Shown: positions 23,352 to 35,332, counted from the first letter of the stretch. The stretch: 64,000 nt of DNA from Hepsetus odoe (GCA_017165825.1 CM029387.1:15302445-15366444); one strand, 5' to 3'. The notes: generated by a model not told the origin, from the sequence alone. Numbers and translations are program-made.

Positions 23352-24180
23352 CAGTTGAGGCCAGAATTTTTAGCCCCCCCCCTTATGAAATTACACAACA
23401 CTCTTGATTTCTCCTTGAAAATGACCATTAACAACAAGTGTTTGTTATTTTGGAAACAAATACACTATAAAAAACAATGTCCACTAAGTTTAATTAGGAT
23501 ATTTTGCTGATACACTGAGTTGAAACAAGAAAGGGCAAAAATGAGACATCCAAAATTATTAGCCCCTTGGCCATTAATAGTCAATAGTGTACCCTTTCTG
23601 AGCCACAACTGATAACAATCTCTTAGAGTAGTTTTTTACTAGGTTGGTACTAGGTTTTTTACTTTTACTAGGTTGGCACAGGTCTCCTGAGGGATTTTGA
23701 CCCATTCTTCCATTGCAAATTGTTCTAGCTGGTCCAAATTGCATGGTTTCTGAGCATGGACATTCACTTTGTGCACCCGTCACAGATTCTCAATAGGACT
23801 GAGGTCTGGGCTCTGTGAGGTCTCAGGCCACTCCAGGATCTTGGTTTTGGTATCCTTGAGGAACTGTTGGACTAATTTTGATGTTTGCTTTGGGTCATTT
23901 ACTTGTTGGAAGACCCAGCAGTGACCTAAGCCTAGACTACGAGCAGATTTCTGCATATTCTCCCTCAAAATGTCAACATAATTTTATTTTTTCATGATGC
24001 CATGCACCCGAACAAGGCTCCCTGTGCCTGAGGCTGCAAAACAGCTCCACAGCATGATGCTCCCACCACCATGTTTAACTGTGGGAACTGTGTTCCTAGG
24101 GTTGAAGACCTCTCCCTTTTCTTCGCCAAACATAAGCGCCAATCCATTGTGGGCTTTACAAACCATTTTATGCACTTATT
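23352..24180 (-). mobile_element. Tc1-like transposon relic 3, 5'-truncated
   Basis: The left end directly after TA (23350-23351) is CAGTTGAGGCCAGAATTTTT with AGCCCCCCCC following, a known type of Tc1-like terminal repeat in vertebrates. The C-terminal half of the transposase follows on the minus strand. Homology stops near 24180; the N-terminal DNA-binding part and the other terminal repeat are missing. Confidence 0.8.
23575..24177 (-). pseudogene. Tc1-like transposase, C-terminal half, broken
   Basis: Three consecutive minus-strand segments match the order of Tc1 transposase blocks. NTVPTVKHGGGSIMLWSCFA (24100-24040) is followed by TSKLVQQFLKDTKTKILEW with SPDLSPIENL (23880-23780), and LVKNYSKRLLSVV ... 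KGYTIDY closes at about 23575. The last DDE-region glutamate (in PIENL) is retained. Stops and frame changes separate the segments, and the first half of the protein is absent. It is recognisably from a different family than the relics at 10928 and 15040. Confidence 0.85.
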
Positions 24181-24446
24181 ATCTAAAGCATCTAAAGCGG
24201 CATGAAGTCAGTCTATACTCAGTAACCAGTGCTCAGGGAATTGACACAATTTAATATAATTAATTAAATTACTTAATTATATTATAAAGTCAAAGCAAGA
24301 CTAACAGCCATCAGTACTTAAACTAACAAACTAAAAAATAAACCAGCATTTAAAAATCCTTCATGAAACAGTGTTTGTAACATAATGTTCAGCCTCATCA
24401 TATTTCTTGTAATTGGTTGCTTAGTTTGTTTATATAGAACATTTTA
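24181..24446. other. AT-rich spacer
   Basis: Between two transposon relics; nothing recognised. Confidence 0.4.
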
Positions 24447-24990
24447 CAGTACTGTATGGAAGTCTTAAGCCAACTCCTTTTTGATTTTTTGCAAGGGAAT
24501 CATTGTGGTAAAGCAAAAATACTATTTTATGCCTCTCAGACTTTCTTTTCTTTAGCATATATAGAGTAGATGAAATGACAGAAATGTGAAAAAAATGTTT
24601 TGTTGTAACAGGCTGCAAAGTGCCTAAAGATACAAGGTGGCTAGATAAAGGGGGTTCCAGCCGCTCACCAGTATACTAATCACCAGCCTGAACATCTGTA
24701 ATTATCCTCACCTGTTTCTTCACTGCTTCATGCAAGTTAGATGACTTTGTGCTCCTTCATTGATTCATACTTGTAGATATGTGTAGCTGAACAAACAAAA
24801 ACAATCCCAAGAAACTGGTCGGCTACAGGATCTGAAACTGGTCAGATGCATGCTGACCTGAAAATGAGAGTCAAATACCTGCAGAAAGCCTGAAAAACTA
24901 TCCCTCAGCAACACCTTAAAAAATACAAGATAGTCTGCCTCTTCAGAATAAAAATATGACAAAATAAGGGGACCTGGGGGCATACACCAT
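24447..24990 (-). mobile_element. Non-autonomous Tc1-type element (MITE B), copy 1
   Basis: Begins after TA with CAGTACTGTATGGAAGTC. Its interior (AATCACCAGCCTGA; TTCTTCACTGCTTCATG; AGATGACTTT; AACTGGTCAG; GAAAATGAGAG) matches the reverse complement of 32975-33457. The right end GGGGCATACACC near 24975-24987 is decayed. It has no coding capacity. It was probably mobilised by a Tc1-like transposase. Confidence 0.7.
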
Positions 24991-27958
24991 GGTTGCGAGG
25001 TTAAAAACTGGTTTAAAGTAATGGAAGCACAAAAAATGAAAAAGGATCTGCAAAGTTAGTTGCAAAGTTTGCTGACAAAGTGTGCTCACGATGAAACATT
25101 GTCACTTTCACTTTTATTTACCTGAGAAGTAGAAGATGGGCTATAAGAACACAAAAGTCAGATTTGCTTGATAGGTACATTAGACTTGCAAACATTAGAC
25201 CACCAAACATGTCTTAGCCTGCAGTTGGGTTAAGGAGGCATTGTGTAAATCAGATATTTTGTTCAAAGAGAAGAATAGGTCAGTTGGATCAATAGAGCTC
25301 CGGGCTAACAGTAGCTGGGCCTGAGCTGTTGACTGTCGGTCTATGGGCAGCACCATTACTTCCTTTACAATGAGTCATGCAGGCAGGTGCATTCTGTCCA
25401 GCATATGTCAGTTGTCTCATATCGTTAGCTGGAGGCTGAGGGGAAGGTGATAATGCATGTGTTTTTGGGGGGGTTGGACCGAGCTCAGGGGCGTGAGCTA
25501 AGTCGCAGAGATGGGATAAATCCTGCCTTTCACTCAGGCTGTAAACTGACTGTGACATTTAAAATGCTGCGTGAGATGAGATGTTTGCATTAATAAGGCG
25601 AGGGAGCTTCCCTCATGCTCGTTCCCTGTGGAAAAAGCACTCATTTGCACTTGGGTTGCCTGATTCCTGGAAAAAAAACAGCAGCTTTTTACTGACAGAT
25701 GTTGTTTCTGCCTTTTTTTTAACCTCCTGTTGTACTCTGGCGAGCAGTATAAGTGTGCTGTGTTTTATTAGACTGATTGGTTGGTATTTCACTGCAGGAA
25801 CTAAAAAAAGTTAATAAACTTTGGTAGTTGTTATCAACTAGGCAGGGAAATGATAGGAGGATGTTTTGCATGAAGAGTCCGCTTTCCACACCGTGTAAAT
25901 TGAAAGAAGTTAGAAGTCACACACCAAGAGACTTGGCACTTGCAAGTTACCACAGAAGATCCACAATGTGCTACCATAGTGCCATGTAATCATGATAAAA
26001 TTAAAGTTATTCAGCTTTTGGACATTGCTGTATGATTGACATGTTAAAGTTAAAGTTATCTAGAGTTTCATCTAAACTGGTTCAAGAACTTTGGCGACTT
26101 AGATGCCTTTACAGTGGTGGTGATAAGAACCAGGGGTCATGTTGTCAAATTTGAACATTTTATTTAATGTCTAGTACAGTGAGCCCACATGTCTTTTCAT
26201 GACTTTTTATCTGTACCAGTAATGGTAAATCATGGTAAATCTAAAAAATATTATTATTTTGGCTTAAAATTCCCTTCATTTACAACTCCATTGGCTTTCA
26301 ATTACTGTAAACCAATGTATCTTGACACCACACAGCATTTCCTTCATTTTGAAGTTTCATTTGAATTATTTTTCATGTATATTAAGATAATTGAAAATAA
26401 GCGGAGAGGTGCTGTGGCAAATAACGATTCTAAACCTGTTTAGACCATCTATGTTTCAAAATTGTTGAGAGGTTTTATTATAATCCAAACATGAAAAGTT
26501 ACTGTATTTAGCAAAAATATGACTTTGAAGCCCTTCACGCAGAATGTTAATAGACTATAAATGTAGCTCACTCTGTAATAAATTAATGACCTCATTTTTT
26601 GTAACACTTGTGCAATGTTCAGCAAGCCTTCCTCAAAAAGAAAACTCTACACTTCTTGGGATCCATGATCCATTTCCTCATAAAATGACCCCTGTAGGTC
26701 GCCATGCCTCACTGTACCTCCACCCAGATGTAAAAGATTGATTCCATTTCAGTGCTCCACCATTTCCAGGTGTTACTCTCGCATGGGGATTAACTTAAAC
26801 TCCATACATCCTGCATCTGTCTCTCTTCCGTTTCCTCTGATTTCAAAGTAGTCAACACCACAGACAAGGTCACATGAAAAGTTACAAGCAGATCCAGTCA
26901 GGGACAGGCAGTGCAGATCATAAACCCAGAGCACAAAGACTTTATATTGAACAACTTACATTTTACATGTAATTACTCATGTGCAGTGTGAACAGGAGAG
27001 AACATGGTCACTAACCCTGGAGATGCACCCCCTTGAGGGGAATTCCAATCACATTTTACAGTGACTGCTTCAGCTCTCGTTAACTACACATGCATTAGTG
27101 TTGGGGAAGGTTTGGGAGAAGCATGCTGAATGCAGGTTGGAGCTTAAAAGGATGAGGGTTTGTTACCACTGTTCTAGAGAACTGACTGCTTTTCCAGCAA
27201 ATGCAAAGCTTTCTGTTGGTTTAATAGAAAGCTTCCTAATGAATTTGAGTTCAGCTGGAGTAGCTGTTTTATTTAACAATGCTGCTTTACGTGTTAAATG
27301 TGATGCTGCAGATAATCAAAACTAAATTTCCCCCTAGGCGTAAATGACTACAATTGTAAATGACAATTAGACATGATGAGTTTCCATCATGACATGACTC
27401 CCAAATTACCCTCAGTCACACACAGTTGTAGTTAGAATTTGATGGAAGAAATGTTGGTTCAATATTTTCTGAGCTACATTTTCATATCTGTCAATTCTCG
27501 TGATTTAGCTGTCATTACTTGCGTGGATTATTACACTGTAAGAACAAGCATTTCACAAAATTATTCGGGGGTCTGCTGCTTATTTTGATTGCACCTCCTG
27601 AGTTTATTGGCCAATGCAGGCTTCTCACATTAACATGTGTGTGATTTTTTCACTCTAACACTTGATTTTGCACTCTAAAATGTGCCACCAAAATGGCTAA
27701 TATTAATATGTTGATCAGTGTCAGAGTGCATTTTTGCCTGACCATAACTTGTAGTTTGAGCAGAATGTCCCACACCAGTTGCCCTAGTCAGTTCTCACTG
27801 ATGCTTTTTTGACTGAGTATTACAGTGATGATGGTAAAGCATGGTAGGGTGTGCAGGGAGCCCTGAGAACACAGCAAAGCAAAGCACAGTGGTTTATTAC
27901 TCTCTATGAGGATTACTTTTGCTATTCAGTTGTCGAGATCTTTAAAATGAATAACCTG
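24991..27958. other. About 3 kb with no recognised gene
   Basis: Mostly AT-rich. A GC-balanced patch lies at 25290-25600; the 89-codon minus frame over it (25289-25558) has no family features. The remaining short frames are chance. No transposon ends found. Confidence 0.4.
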
Positions 27959-28412
27959 CTCTTTTTTCAGCTGCTCCCATTTAGGGATTGCCACAGTGGA
28001 TCATCCGTTTCCATTTCTTTCTGCATTTTCCTCCTTCAAACCATCCACCTGCACGATGTCCTCCTCTTTGGTTTTCCTCTTTTCCTATTTCCTCGCAGTT
28101 CCATCTTCAGCATCTTCCTCCCAATATAATCCTCATCTCTCCTCTGGACATGTCCAAACCGATGCAACCTTGCTTCTCTAACTTAGCCTCCAAAAGGTCT
28201 AACCCATTTCTAATCCTGTCCATCCTCTTCACACCCAATGAAAATCCCAGCACCTTTAACTCCGCCTCCTGTCTTTTCACCAGTGCCACCGTCTCAAACC
28301 CGTATAACATAGCTGGTCTCACTGCTGTGCTGTAAACCTTCCCTTCTACTCTTGCTGGTACCAGTCTGTCACAAATCACTCTTCTCCACCCATTCCAACC
28401 TGCCTTCACTCT
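27959..28412 (-). mobile_element. RTE-like LINE 3' fragment, 5'-truncated
   Basis: Minus strand: VRPAMLYGFETVALVKRQEAE, trimmed here to its clearest part PAMLYGFETVALVK (about 28320-28275), is the conserved thumb-side block of this LINE's reverse-transcriptase ORF. Weaker later blocks follow, and the 3' terminus (GCTGCTCCCATTTAGGGATT on the plus strand) is at 27968. Frame changes after about 28110 kill the frame. The clade assignment is tentative. Confidence 0.75.
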
Positions 28413-28965
28413 GGGAAATTGTTATTGTTACTAAATATTCTTAATAGAATTCTGAAAGGGAATATTATGAGTATATATACTGAAACAAGAACAGGGAACA
28501 CTATTATCCTTGCATTTGAAATATCTTCAGGTAGAAATGTCAGAGGGAGGATGAGGACATCTCTGATTTTCACCTCTGATGAAATACACTGAACAAAACA
28601 AAAAGAAGGATTGCAGAAAATTCACAAATGTCTATCCATCAGAAACAGGATACATATCAAGGTTTGCTGTCTGTTAGTTTTGTATACATCATGTAGCTTA
28701 CAAAGCAGTCCACCTTGCCTTTTTTCCTGCAGAAGAACACAGAGGTCCTTCACACTGCAAAAAAATCGTTGTGCATCTCTGGAAAAAAAAAAAAAATTCA
28801 TGGTTTAATCTCTTTTTCCATCCAATAACTGTTTTTCATAAAAATGTTTGGTGGATATAGTAAACATCCTGCAAACATGTTGCAAAAATGTAATTACATA
28901 CAACACTGTAGAAAATACAATGAAAAGAGATATACAGTACTATACAGTGCACAAAATACAATATA
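28413..28965. other. Nothing recognised
   Basis: AT-rich sequence with an A run at 28781-28794. The immediate left flank of the MITE carries repeated TATACAGTAC/TATACAGTGC words. Confidence 0.4.
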
Positions 28966-29493
28966 CAGTGCAAAAGTTTTAGGCAGGTGTGAAAAAAGGC
29001 TGTAAACAAATGCTTTCAGAAATGGAAGTGTTAATCATTTATTTTCATCAACCAACAAAATGCAGTGAATGAACAAAAGAGAAATCTAAATCAGATCAAT
29101 ATTTGGTGCGACCACCCTTTGCCTTCAAAACAGCATCAGTTCTTCTAGGTACACTTGCACACAGTTTTTGAAGGAACTGGTAGGTTGTGTCAAACATGAC
29201 TGTGTTTCAACCTCCGTGTGACATTGATGATCATCAGCACCTGTTTGGTAAAACTGGTTGATCAGACACCGACTATAATCCTACAAACCCTGACTTTGTG
29301 CAAGTGTACCTAGAAGAATTGATGCTGCTTTGAAGGCAAAAGGTAGTAACACCAAATATTGATTTGATTTAGATTTTTCTTTTGTTCGCTCACTTTGCAT
29401 TTTGTAAATTGATAAAAATAAACAATCATTATTTATATTTCTGAAAGCATTCTTTGTTTACAGCATTTTTTAAAACACTTTTGCACAGTACTG
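28966..29493. mobile_element. Palindromic non-autonomous Tc1-type element (MITE A), copy 1
   Basis: TA-flanked. The left end CAGTGCAAAAGTTTTAGGC lost five bases relative to copy 2; the right end is CACTTTTGCACAGTACTG. The two halves are inverted copies of each other: CATCAGTTCTTCTAGGTACA in the left half pairs with TGTACCTAGAAGAATTGATG in the right half. The single strand could therefore fold into a long hairpin. No ORF. A second copy is at 44951-45461. Confidence 0.85.
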
Positions 29494-29744
29494 TACATGC
29501 TTCTATTAAGCAAAACAAAACCTGCCAATAAGTAAAGCAGAGTGTAAATTTCTTAAATTAAGCAAGAATTTTCAGATATCTAGTTTATACTGCAAAAACA
29601 GTCACAATCATTGCAAACAGCTTTGCATCATACATTAACTTATTTCTGTGCAATTTATCTAATATTTTTCTCTCTCTCCTTTACACATTTTTGGAATATT
29701 TTAGGAATCTTGCTAAGATGAGACACAAAACCCTGCTCTCCTGT
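29494..29744. other. AT-rich spacer
   Basis: No feature recognised between the MITE and the next candidate element. Confidence 0.4.
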
Positions 29745-30979
29745 TTAACCACTACCGTCTAAAACATAAGATGATGTTAATTCATGGCTTTTTGTTAGAC
29801 ATTAGAATTTAAATTCTAATCCTACCTTAATCCTACCAGCTGGGGTCTGCTCGGACCCCACGCGTCTTACCTTTTGGGCTACTCTTGGGCTATTGAGTTT
29901 GATGTTTTAGGAGTTTGTTTACTGGACTCTCCTAGGTCACATGTGTGATTAGTTTTGTTAATCAGACGTTGTTTAGAATTTAGAATAAAGTTTTTAGTCC
30001 GAAAAGACCCCAAGCTGAAATATCGTTGCTTTTTTTAGCTGCATCGGACAAGTACTGTTGCAGTTTCACACTCTGTAAGTACTCTTGTTTACTATTTTGA
30101 ATGTCTTTATTGCTTCTTAGCATAAAATCCTAAAATCGTAAAATTCCTAATTACTTCATTGCTCATTGAAGTAATCTTATCTAATTACTCTGGAACAAAC
30201 TTCCCAGGGTTTCCACTCAATAATATTTTTAAGTAAAGTTTTTTTTTTTAGTTTCACTAAATTGCTGAAAAGTACTTTTTCCAGAAATATCTTGGAAGTA
30301 TCTTGAAATATCTCTTATTTTTCTTTGTGCACTGCTTTGTGTGTTTGTTTGTTAATCCTGAGTGGAAAGAATCTTAAGGCAAACGACGGCGTGTGATATT
30401 TCTCAGAGAACTTGGCTACTCTTTGGTTATGCCACAAATGCAGTGGAGATCGTCTGTTCCAATGTTGCAGTTTCATCAGGCAGGCGATGAAATTGTTTGG
30501 CATCGAGCTCAATATGATACCAGCAGCTCAGTCCTCTACAAATTCCAACAAGAAACGTTGATGCAGCCTTTGTCCTCAAACTGAAGGCCGAAAGGTTTCC
30601 AAGGTGTGCTCGGCCTGCTTGAAGTCAATTTGTCCTTCACATAGCCAGCATGCACAGCGACAATGACAAGAACATACTTTTGAAACAAGACAACATAGAC
30701 CAGCACAACTGAACTGAAACTGCTTGGGAAACTTGGCTTAATTAAAAGCTTAGAATGTATTTTGTTTTCTGTTAGCTTATTTGATAACATACTTCGTCAT
30801 ATTTCAGTGGGATTATAAGTCATTTGAATGCCTGTCTTGTTATTCCTGTAGTTATTGATAGCATACTATACCACATATGCAAATAAAATGGACTGCAGAT
30901 GCAGCTTGTACATGGGGTCCTTTCGGGACCCCAGCTGGTAAACAAGGTATAGTAAATATGTTGGAAGGATGAGGGTTAA
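29745..30979. mobile_element. Candidate piggyBac/Looper-like DNA transposon, non-autonomous
   Basis: The right end reads outward-in (minus strand) TTAACCCTCATCC, matching the TTAA target plus CCCT start of piggyBac-type elements. The left end has TTAACCACTACC at 29745. Both ends carry a subterminal palindrome on the same motif, TGGGGTC(6)GACCCCA at 29841-29860 and TGGGGTCC(5)GGACCCCA at 30913-30933. Each is flanked on its outer side by the same word in opposite orientation (TACCAGC before the left one, GCTGGTA after the right one). No transposase is recognisable in the ~1 kb interior. The left TTAA is less certain than the palindromes. Confidence 0.6.
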
Positions 30980-31353
30980 TAAAAGGTAAAAACCTAGGAA
31001 TATATATTGGACCATCTAGATAAAGCTACTCACTGTCTTGGTGTTCAGGATTTCCACAACTCAGATCAACATTACTGTCAGCTCAGTGTCCATGTCTGTT
31101 CAAAGCTGTGTACAGTTGATGCATGGGCTGGTATTGATTCACAATGGAAAACTGACATAACAGAAAAAGTTTCTCAAAACTTTGTGAAAAGAAGGTAACA
31201 GTTGGGAGGAGCACTGACTTTAAGAGCCCACCTTTCATCCCCCAACACACTCCAGAATCAACACATTCACACAGACAGACATAAAGTTATACTAAATATG
31301 TATGTATAACTAGGCAAGCACGTGAGTAATATTCATATAATAGAGTTAATGAG

Positions 31354-31355
<2 letters not shown>
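30980..31355. other. Nothing recognised
   Basis: AT-rich; no gene or repeat family. Confidence 0.35.
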
Positions 31356-31390
<35 letters not shown>

Positions 31391-31413
31391 GTGTGTGTGT
31401 GTGTGTGTGTGTG
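31356..31413. repeat. (GT)n microsatellite
   Basis: Nearly pure TG/GT for about 58 bp with one AG interruption. Confidence 0.95.
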
Positions 31414-31959
31414 CACGTGTATAATATGCATCATTATTCCATTTTCAGAAAGACTTTTTTAGATAATGCTGGAAAATGTGCGTCACCTTTTTTGTTGTTG
31501 TTTTTTTTTCTCTTTTCTTTTTTTTTGTGTGTCCTGGTTTTGATGCCATCCCTTTCGCAGGAAACATCTGGCATGTGATGCTAGATTTATCGTGGGAACA
31601 ATAATTAAATGCATCACAGATGAACCCATCACTAGAGCGAGACATGAGAAAGAAAGGAAAAAAATGTCCAGTAGAGCAGAAATTTCCATAGCTTAATGAC
31701 ATTCAGAAAAATCAACATTAGCGCAGATCATGAGGTCAGCTTTGTAATAACATGGCTGTGAAGGTTCACTCGCATATTCATATACTGTACATAAACTTTA
31801 TTACTTTATACACCATTATAACTTTTGGTACCATTATGAAATAAATGTATCAAATGAAATTAAACATGTGAAATGTGCATAACCTCCTCATTTAATCCCT
31901 CATCCTGAACCTCCTGGGTCACAGAGGTGTGGCTGGTTATGCCAGTGCAGTTATAAGGC
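31414..31959. other. Nothing recognised
   Basis: T-rich run at 31490-31530; no gene. Confidence 0.4.
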
Positions 31960-32215
31960 TAAGTATTGAGAAGCACACTTACCAGGTCGCTAATCTGTAG
32001 CAGGCCATGCATACTCACCCGCAGATGGAAATTTAGCATCTCCAGTGAAAGTGTAGGTCTTCGGACTGTTGGGGAAAACAATCCACCTTCAGAGAAACAA
32101 GAAAGTATGTGAAAACTCCACACCGAAAGGTCCCAGGCACCCCAGTTGGGAATAAAACCCAAGACCTTATTCCTATGAGGTGACAGAAGCCCACCACTGC
32201 ACCACTGTGCATCAA
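31960..32215 (+). repeat. Fish LINE-tail-type repeat, degraded copy
   Basis: Word order CCAGGTCGCTAATCTG, ACTCACCCGCAG, TTTAGCATCTCCAG, TCTTCGGACTG, GTGAAAACTCCACACCGA and CCAAGACCTTATTC follows the same family as 3140-3420 and 52770-53030. Confidence 0.6.
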
Positions 32216-32974
32216 ATGTGACAAATGGATTTCTGATCACAGAGCAGATATATTGATATATTGTGATATGTTGAGTATAATATAGTGAGCATGATAAAAC
32301 AAAAACAAAAATCTTTCATTTTCAAAATCTGTTTAACATATGTTGCATCTTTTGTGAGGATTACTTTCTAACACTGTATTTCAGACTACCCTACCATATA
32401 GATTCAGGCTTATTTACATGCTTCAAAGGGTGCTACATTACAGCCACACATTACTTAATGTGGGATTAAAATAACATAGGTGTGAATTATATATTATTTC
32501 TTCTGCACACAAATCTGTAATTGAAAACATGTAAAAGTCTTCAGATTTGAGCAATTCACAAATAACATTGCTATGGGAACATAAGAAAGTGATCAAAACC
32601 CTAGACCTGATAAAGTATATTACAATTTTTTTCTCAGGCAGTGTTGGGCAAATGACTTTTGGGCAAATGAAAGTGCCGGAAGGCCAGCTCCAAGTTGCTC
32701 CACGTTCAGTGAAGGTCTGGTACATCAAAAAGAAAAGTCAAATAAGTTGGCTGTGTTTAAGATTCAGAAATGCTCTGGAAAATTTTACTTGTGCAGTATC
32801 ATATTTTGTTAGTGAAAAAATATTTAATTCAGAAAGTGCTGGTGTTACCATCACGCTGTCAAGAAATGTAGTTTAACTATTTGTAGTGATGCTTCTACCC
32901 AAGTTGTGCAACATTTAAAACCTTCAGTCCTCAACCAGAACTTTTGTTTGATGCTCCTGTAAAAATAATCAATG
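32216..32974. other. Nothing recognised
   Basis: AT-rich. Overlapping frames 32438-32728 (minus) and 32547-32876 (plus) are mutually exclusive and featureless. Confidence 0.4.
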
Positions 32975-33457
32975 TGTAGTGTGCAAAAGTCCACTCCTCA
33001 TTTCCTCATATTTTGCTTCAAGAGAGCCAGACTTTCTTGTTTTTTAATATGCTTTAATGTAATGTACTTTACTCCAGACCTCCTGAAGAAATTGTTTTTG
33101 GCTCTCATTTTCACTTCTGAAGCTGACCAGTTTCGATTGTTTTTTTGTTTGTTAAGCCACGCGATGACCTATAGCTGAATCAAGCAGAAAAAGTCATCTG
33201 ACTTAAGACATGAAGCAGTGAAGAAATGGGTGAGGGTGGTTTCAGATGATCAGGCTGGTGATTAGTTTACTGGTGAAGTGAAGGCTGGTGATTGGAACCC
33301 CTTGAACCCCAGAACACCTTGTATCTATAGACACTGCAATATGACAAATATAGAACAGTTTAACAGGCATTAAATAATATTATTGTACCAACAAGGTGAT
33401 TCCCTAAAATATATATATAAAGAAATGAGGGGTGGTTTAAGACTTTTGCATACAACT
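32975..33457 (+). mobile_element. Non-autonomous Tc1-type element (MITE B), copy 2
   Basis: The ends GTGCAAAAGTCCACTCCTCA (left) and TGAGGGGTGGTTTAAGACTT then TTGCATACAACTA (right) are imperfect inverted repeats. The interior is the reverse complement of 24447-24990. It has no real ORF; the 68-codon frame inside it is chance. Confidence 0.75.
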
Positions 33458-33548
33458 ATATTATGAATCTTTTAATGCAAACCAAATGTACTATTTCAAA
33501 AATTGCCATCACTTGATTATCTGTCTTTTCTCACCTAAACTAGATAAA

Positions 33549-33557
33549 ACACACACA

Positions 33558-33642
<85 letters not shown>
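33549..33642. repeat. (AC)n microsatellite, about 94 bp
   Basis: Almost pure alternating AC with one CTC interruption near the left end. Long alternating purine-pyrimidine runs can adopt Z-DNA. Likely length-polymorphic. Confidence 0.97.
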
Positions 33643-33646
<4 letters not shown>

Positions 33647-34140
33647 TTCAGTGGAGGGATTGAAGTGTGCTATTGGTGGATTGCACAGTTTGAGTTTTGA
33701 ATAAGACTGAAATTGAGTTTGGATGAGGTTTTGAGGCATTATTTGAGTTGAACAATGCTTCACAAATGGAAATTCATGTCTGAAGGTTTAAATTCCTTTT
33801 TACAATCTATTCAGGGACAGCCAATGAAAATTAGCTGTTTAGGCCAATGCATTTATTGCATTTATTGCATTTATTGCAGTTTGGCTGATCGTATTTATTT
33901 ATGTGTGTTGGTATTAGTATATAACCTTAGTATATAAGTTCTAGAACAATAAATAATGAAAGAGTCCAGCAGAACAATCAAAGAATGAAAATGAGCTTTG
34001 TAGTAAGCAAAGAATTGTGACTAACTATTGGACCCTGATGTTCTCTCTTGTTATCTGTTTGACTACCCAAAGATGCATTTTTGGTATTGAGTTTAAATTC
34101 TGTATCATTACTTCCAAAAGCCAATTTAAATGAACCACGT
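33643..34140. repeat. Spacer with three copies of a 10-bp unit
   Basis: TGCATTTAT plus T recurs three times in a row at about 33847-33878. Otherwise AT-rich and featureless. Confidence 0.6.
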
Positions 34141-34157
34141 ACACACACACACACACA

Positions 34158-34190
<33 letters not shown>

Positions 34191-34191
34191 A

Positions 34192-34225
<34 letters not shown>
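34141..34225. repeat. (AC)n microsatellite, about 85 bp
   Basis: Alternating AC with one AGAC and two CCC interruptions. It lies 500 bp from the first (AC)n array on the same strand. Confidence 0.97.
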
Positions 34226-34226
<1 letters not shown>

Positions 34227-35241
34227 TTAGAAAGCTTCTGAAAAGGAATTGTTTGAAAGGCCTTGATTCATTCCATTAGCTGGGCAGCGCACTTTGGCTA
34301 CAAACCATGCCAAGTTTTTGCTCCCAACAGATGAGGTGCAGAGTACGCTGAAAAACAAATTCTATAGCTAGGGAGGAAAATTGGAGAGCCTGTTTAGATG
34401 ACCATGAAAAGCAGGCCAAATGAAATGCCTTGTGAATAAGGAGGCCTGCAGACGGATGGCCTTCACTCCGCAAGCTTGAGTTATAGGTCATACAGCATCT
34501 CTTCAGGAGCTCATGCAGCCAGGCCTTACCTGCAGCGCTTTTGTCTGTAAATGAACTTACTAAATTTCAGTGCAAGAGAAGTCCACTAGATATGTTAATA
34601 CAAAACCTTATACGGTTTGTGAAAGTGGGCAGCGCTGAACTGTGTGAGACCCATACTGAGAGGAAATTTGTGTAATCCGTGTGAAAAGGGAATTAATGCA
34701 GTTTTGGAAAAACTGCTGATTTATTTTGCTCCCAGTGTGGGAAAGCCAGAAATCTAATTTTGACCATTTGACCACAACACTGTCCCATGAGCCACCCACT
34801 AGTTTGACTGTAGAGTTTCGGTTTGTACAGAGCCATAGTGAGTGAGACAGACAGAGAGAGAGAGAGAGACAGAGAGAGAGAGAGAGTCCTCTAACTAGTG
34901 CTTAGCCAGATACTGTAACGTTTGACTTGATAGCATTAGGCAACTGCAAATTCTTAATGCTTTAAAACGGTTTAGAAACAGTTCAACAGTTCCTCTCTTT
35001 TCAAATCAGCTATGATTAACCAGAAATGTAAACAGTTTCAATTAATTACTAAATATTTAATGCAAATAATAATAATAATAATAATAATAATTCCAAATCA
35101 AAAAACTTAAAGCCCATTTATAAGTTATCTAACTTGGGTATTTGCCTCAAGGTAGATAGACATACATAAATATACAGATAGTCAAACGGACCTACTTAAA
35201 TGAGATTTAGGTCTGAAATAATGTACAGATACAATATACAT

Positions 35242-35242
<1 letters not shown>
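34226..35242. repeat. Single-copy DNA with short GA and AAT runs
   Basis: (GA)n at 34842-34886 and (AAT)n at 35065-35091. No gene; minus frames at 34276-34491 and 34608-34799 lack family features. Confidence 0.5.
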
Positions 35243-35310
<68 letters not shown>

Positions 35311-35332
35311 CAGATAGATAGATAGATAGATA
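35243..35332. repeat. (TAGA)n tetranucleotide microsatellite, about 90 bp
   Basis: About 22 tandem units with one CAGA variant near 35311. Confidence 0.97.

Noticed and set aside
33486..33763. Threonine-histidine and cysteine-valine repeat proteins on both strands
   Set aside because: Artefacts of the (AC)n microsatellite.
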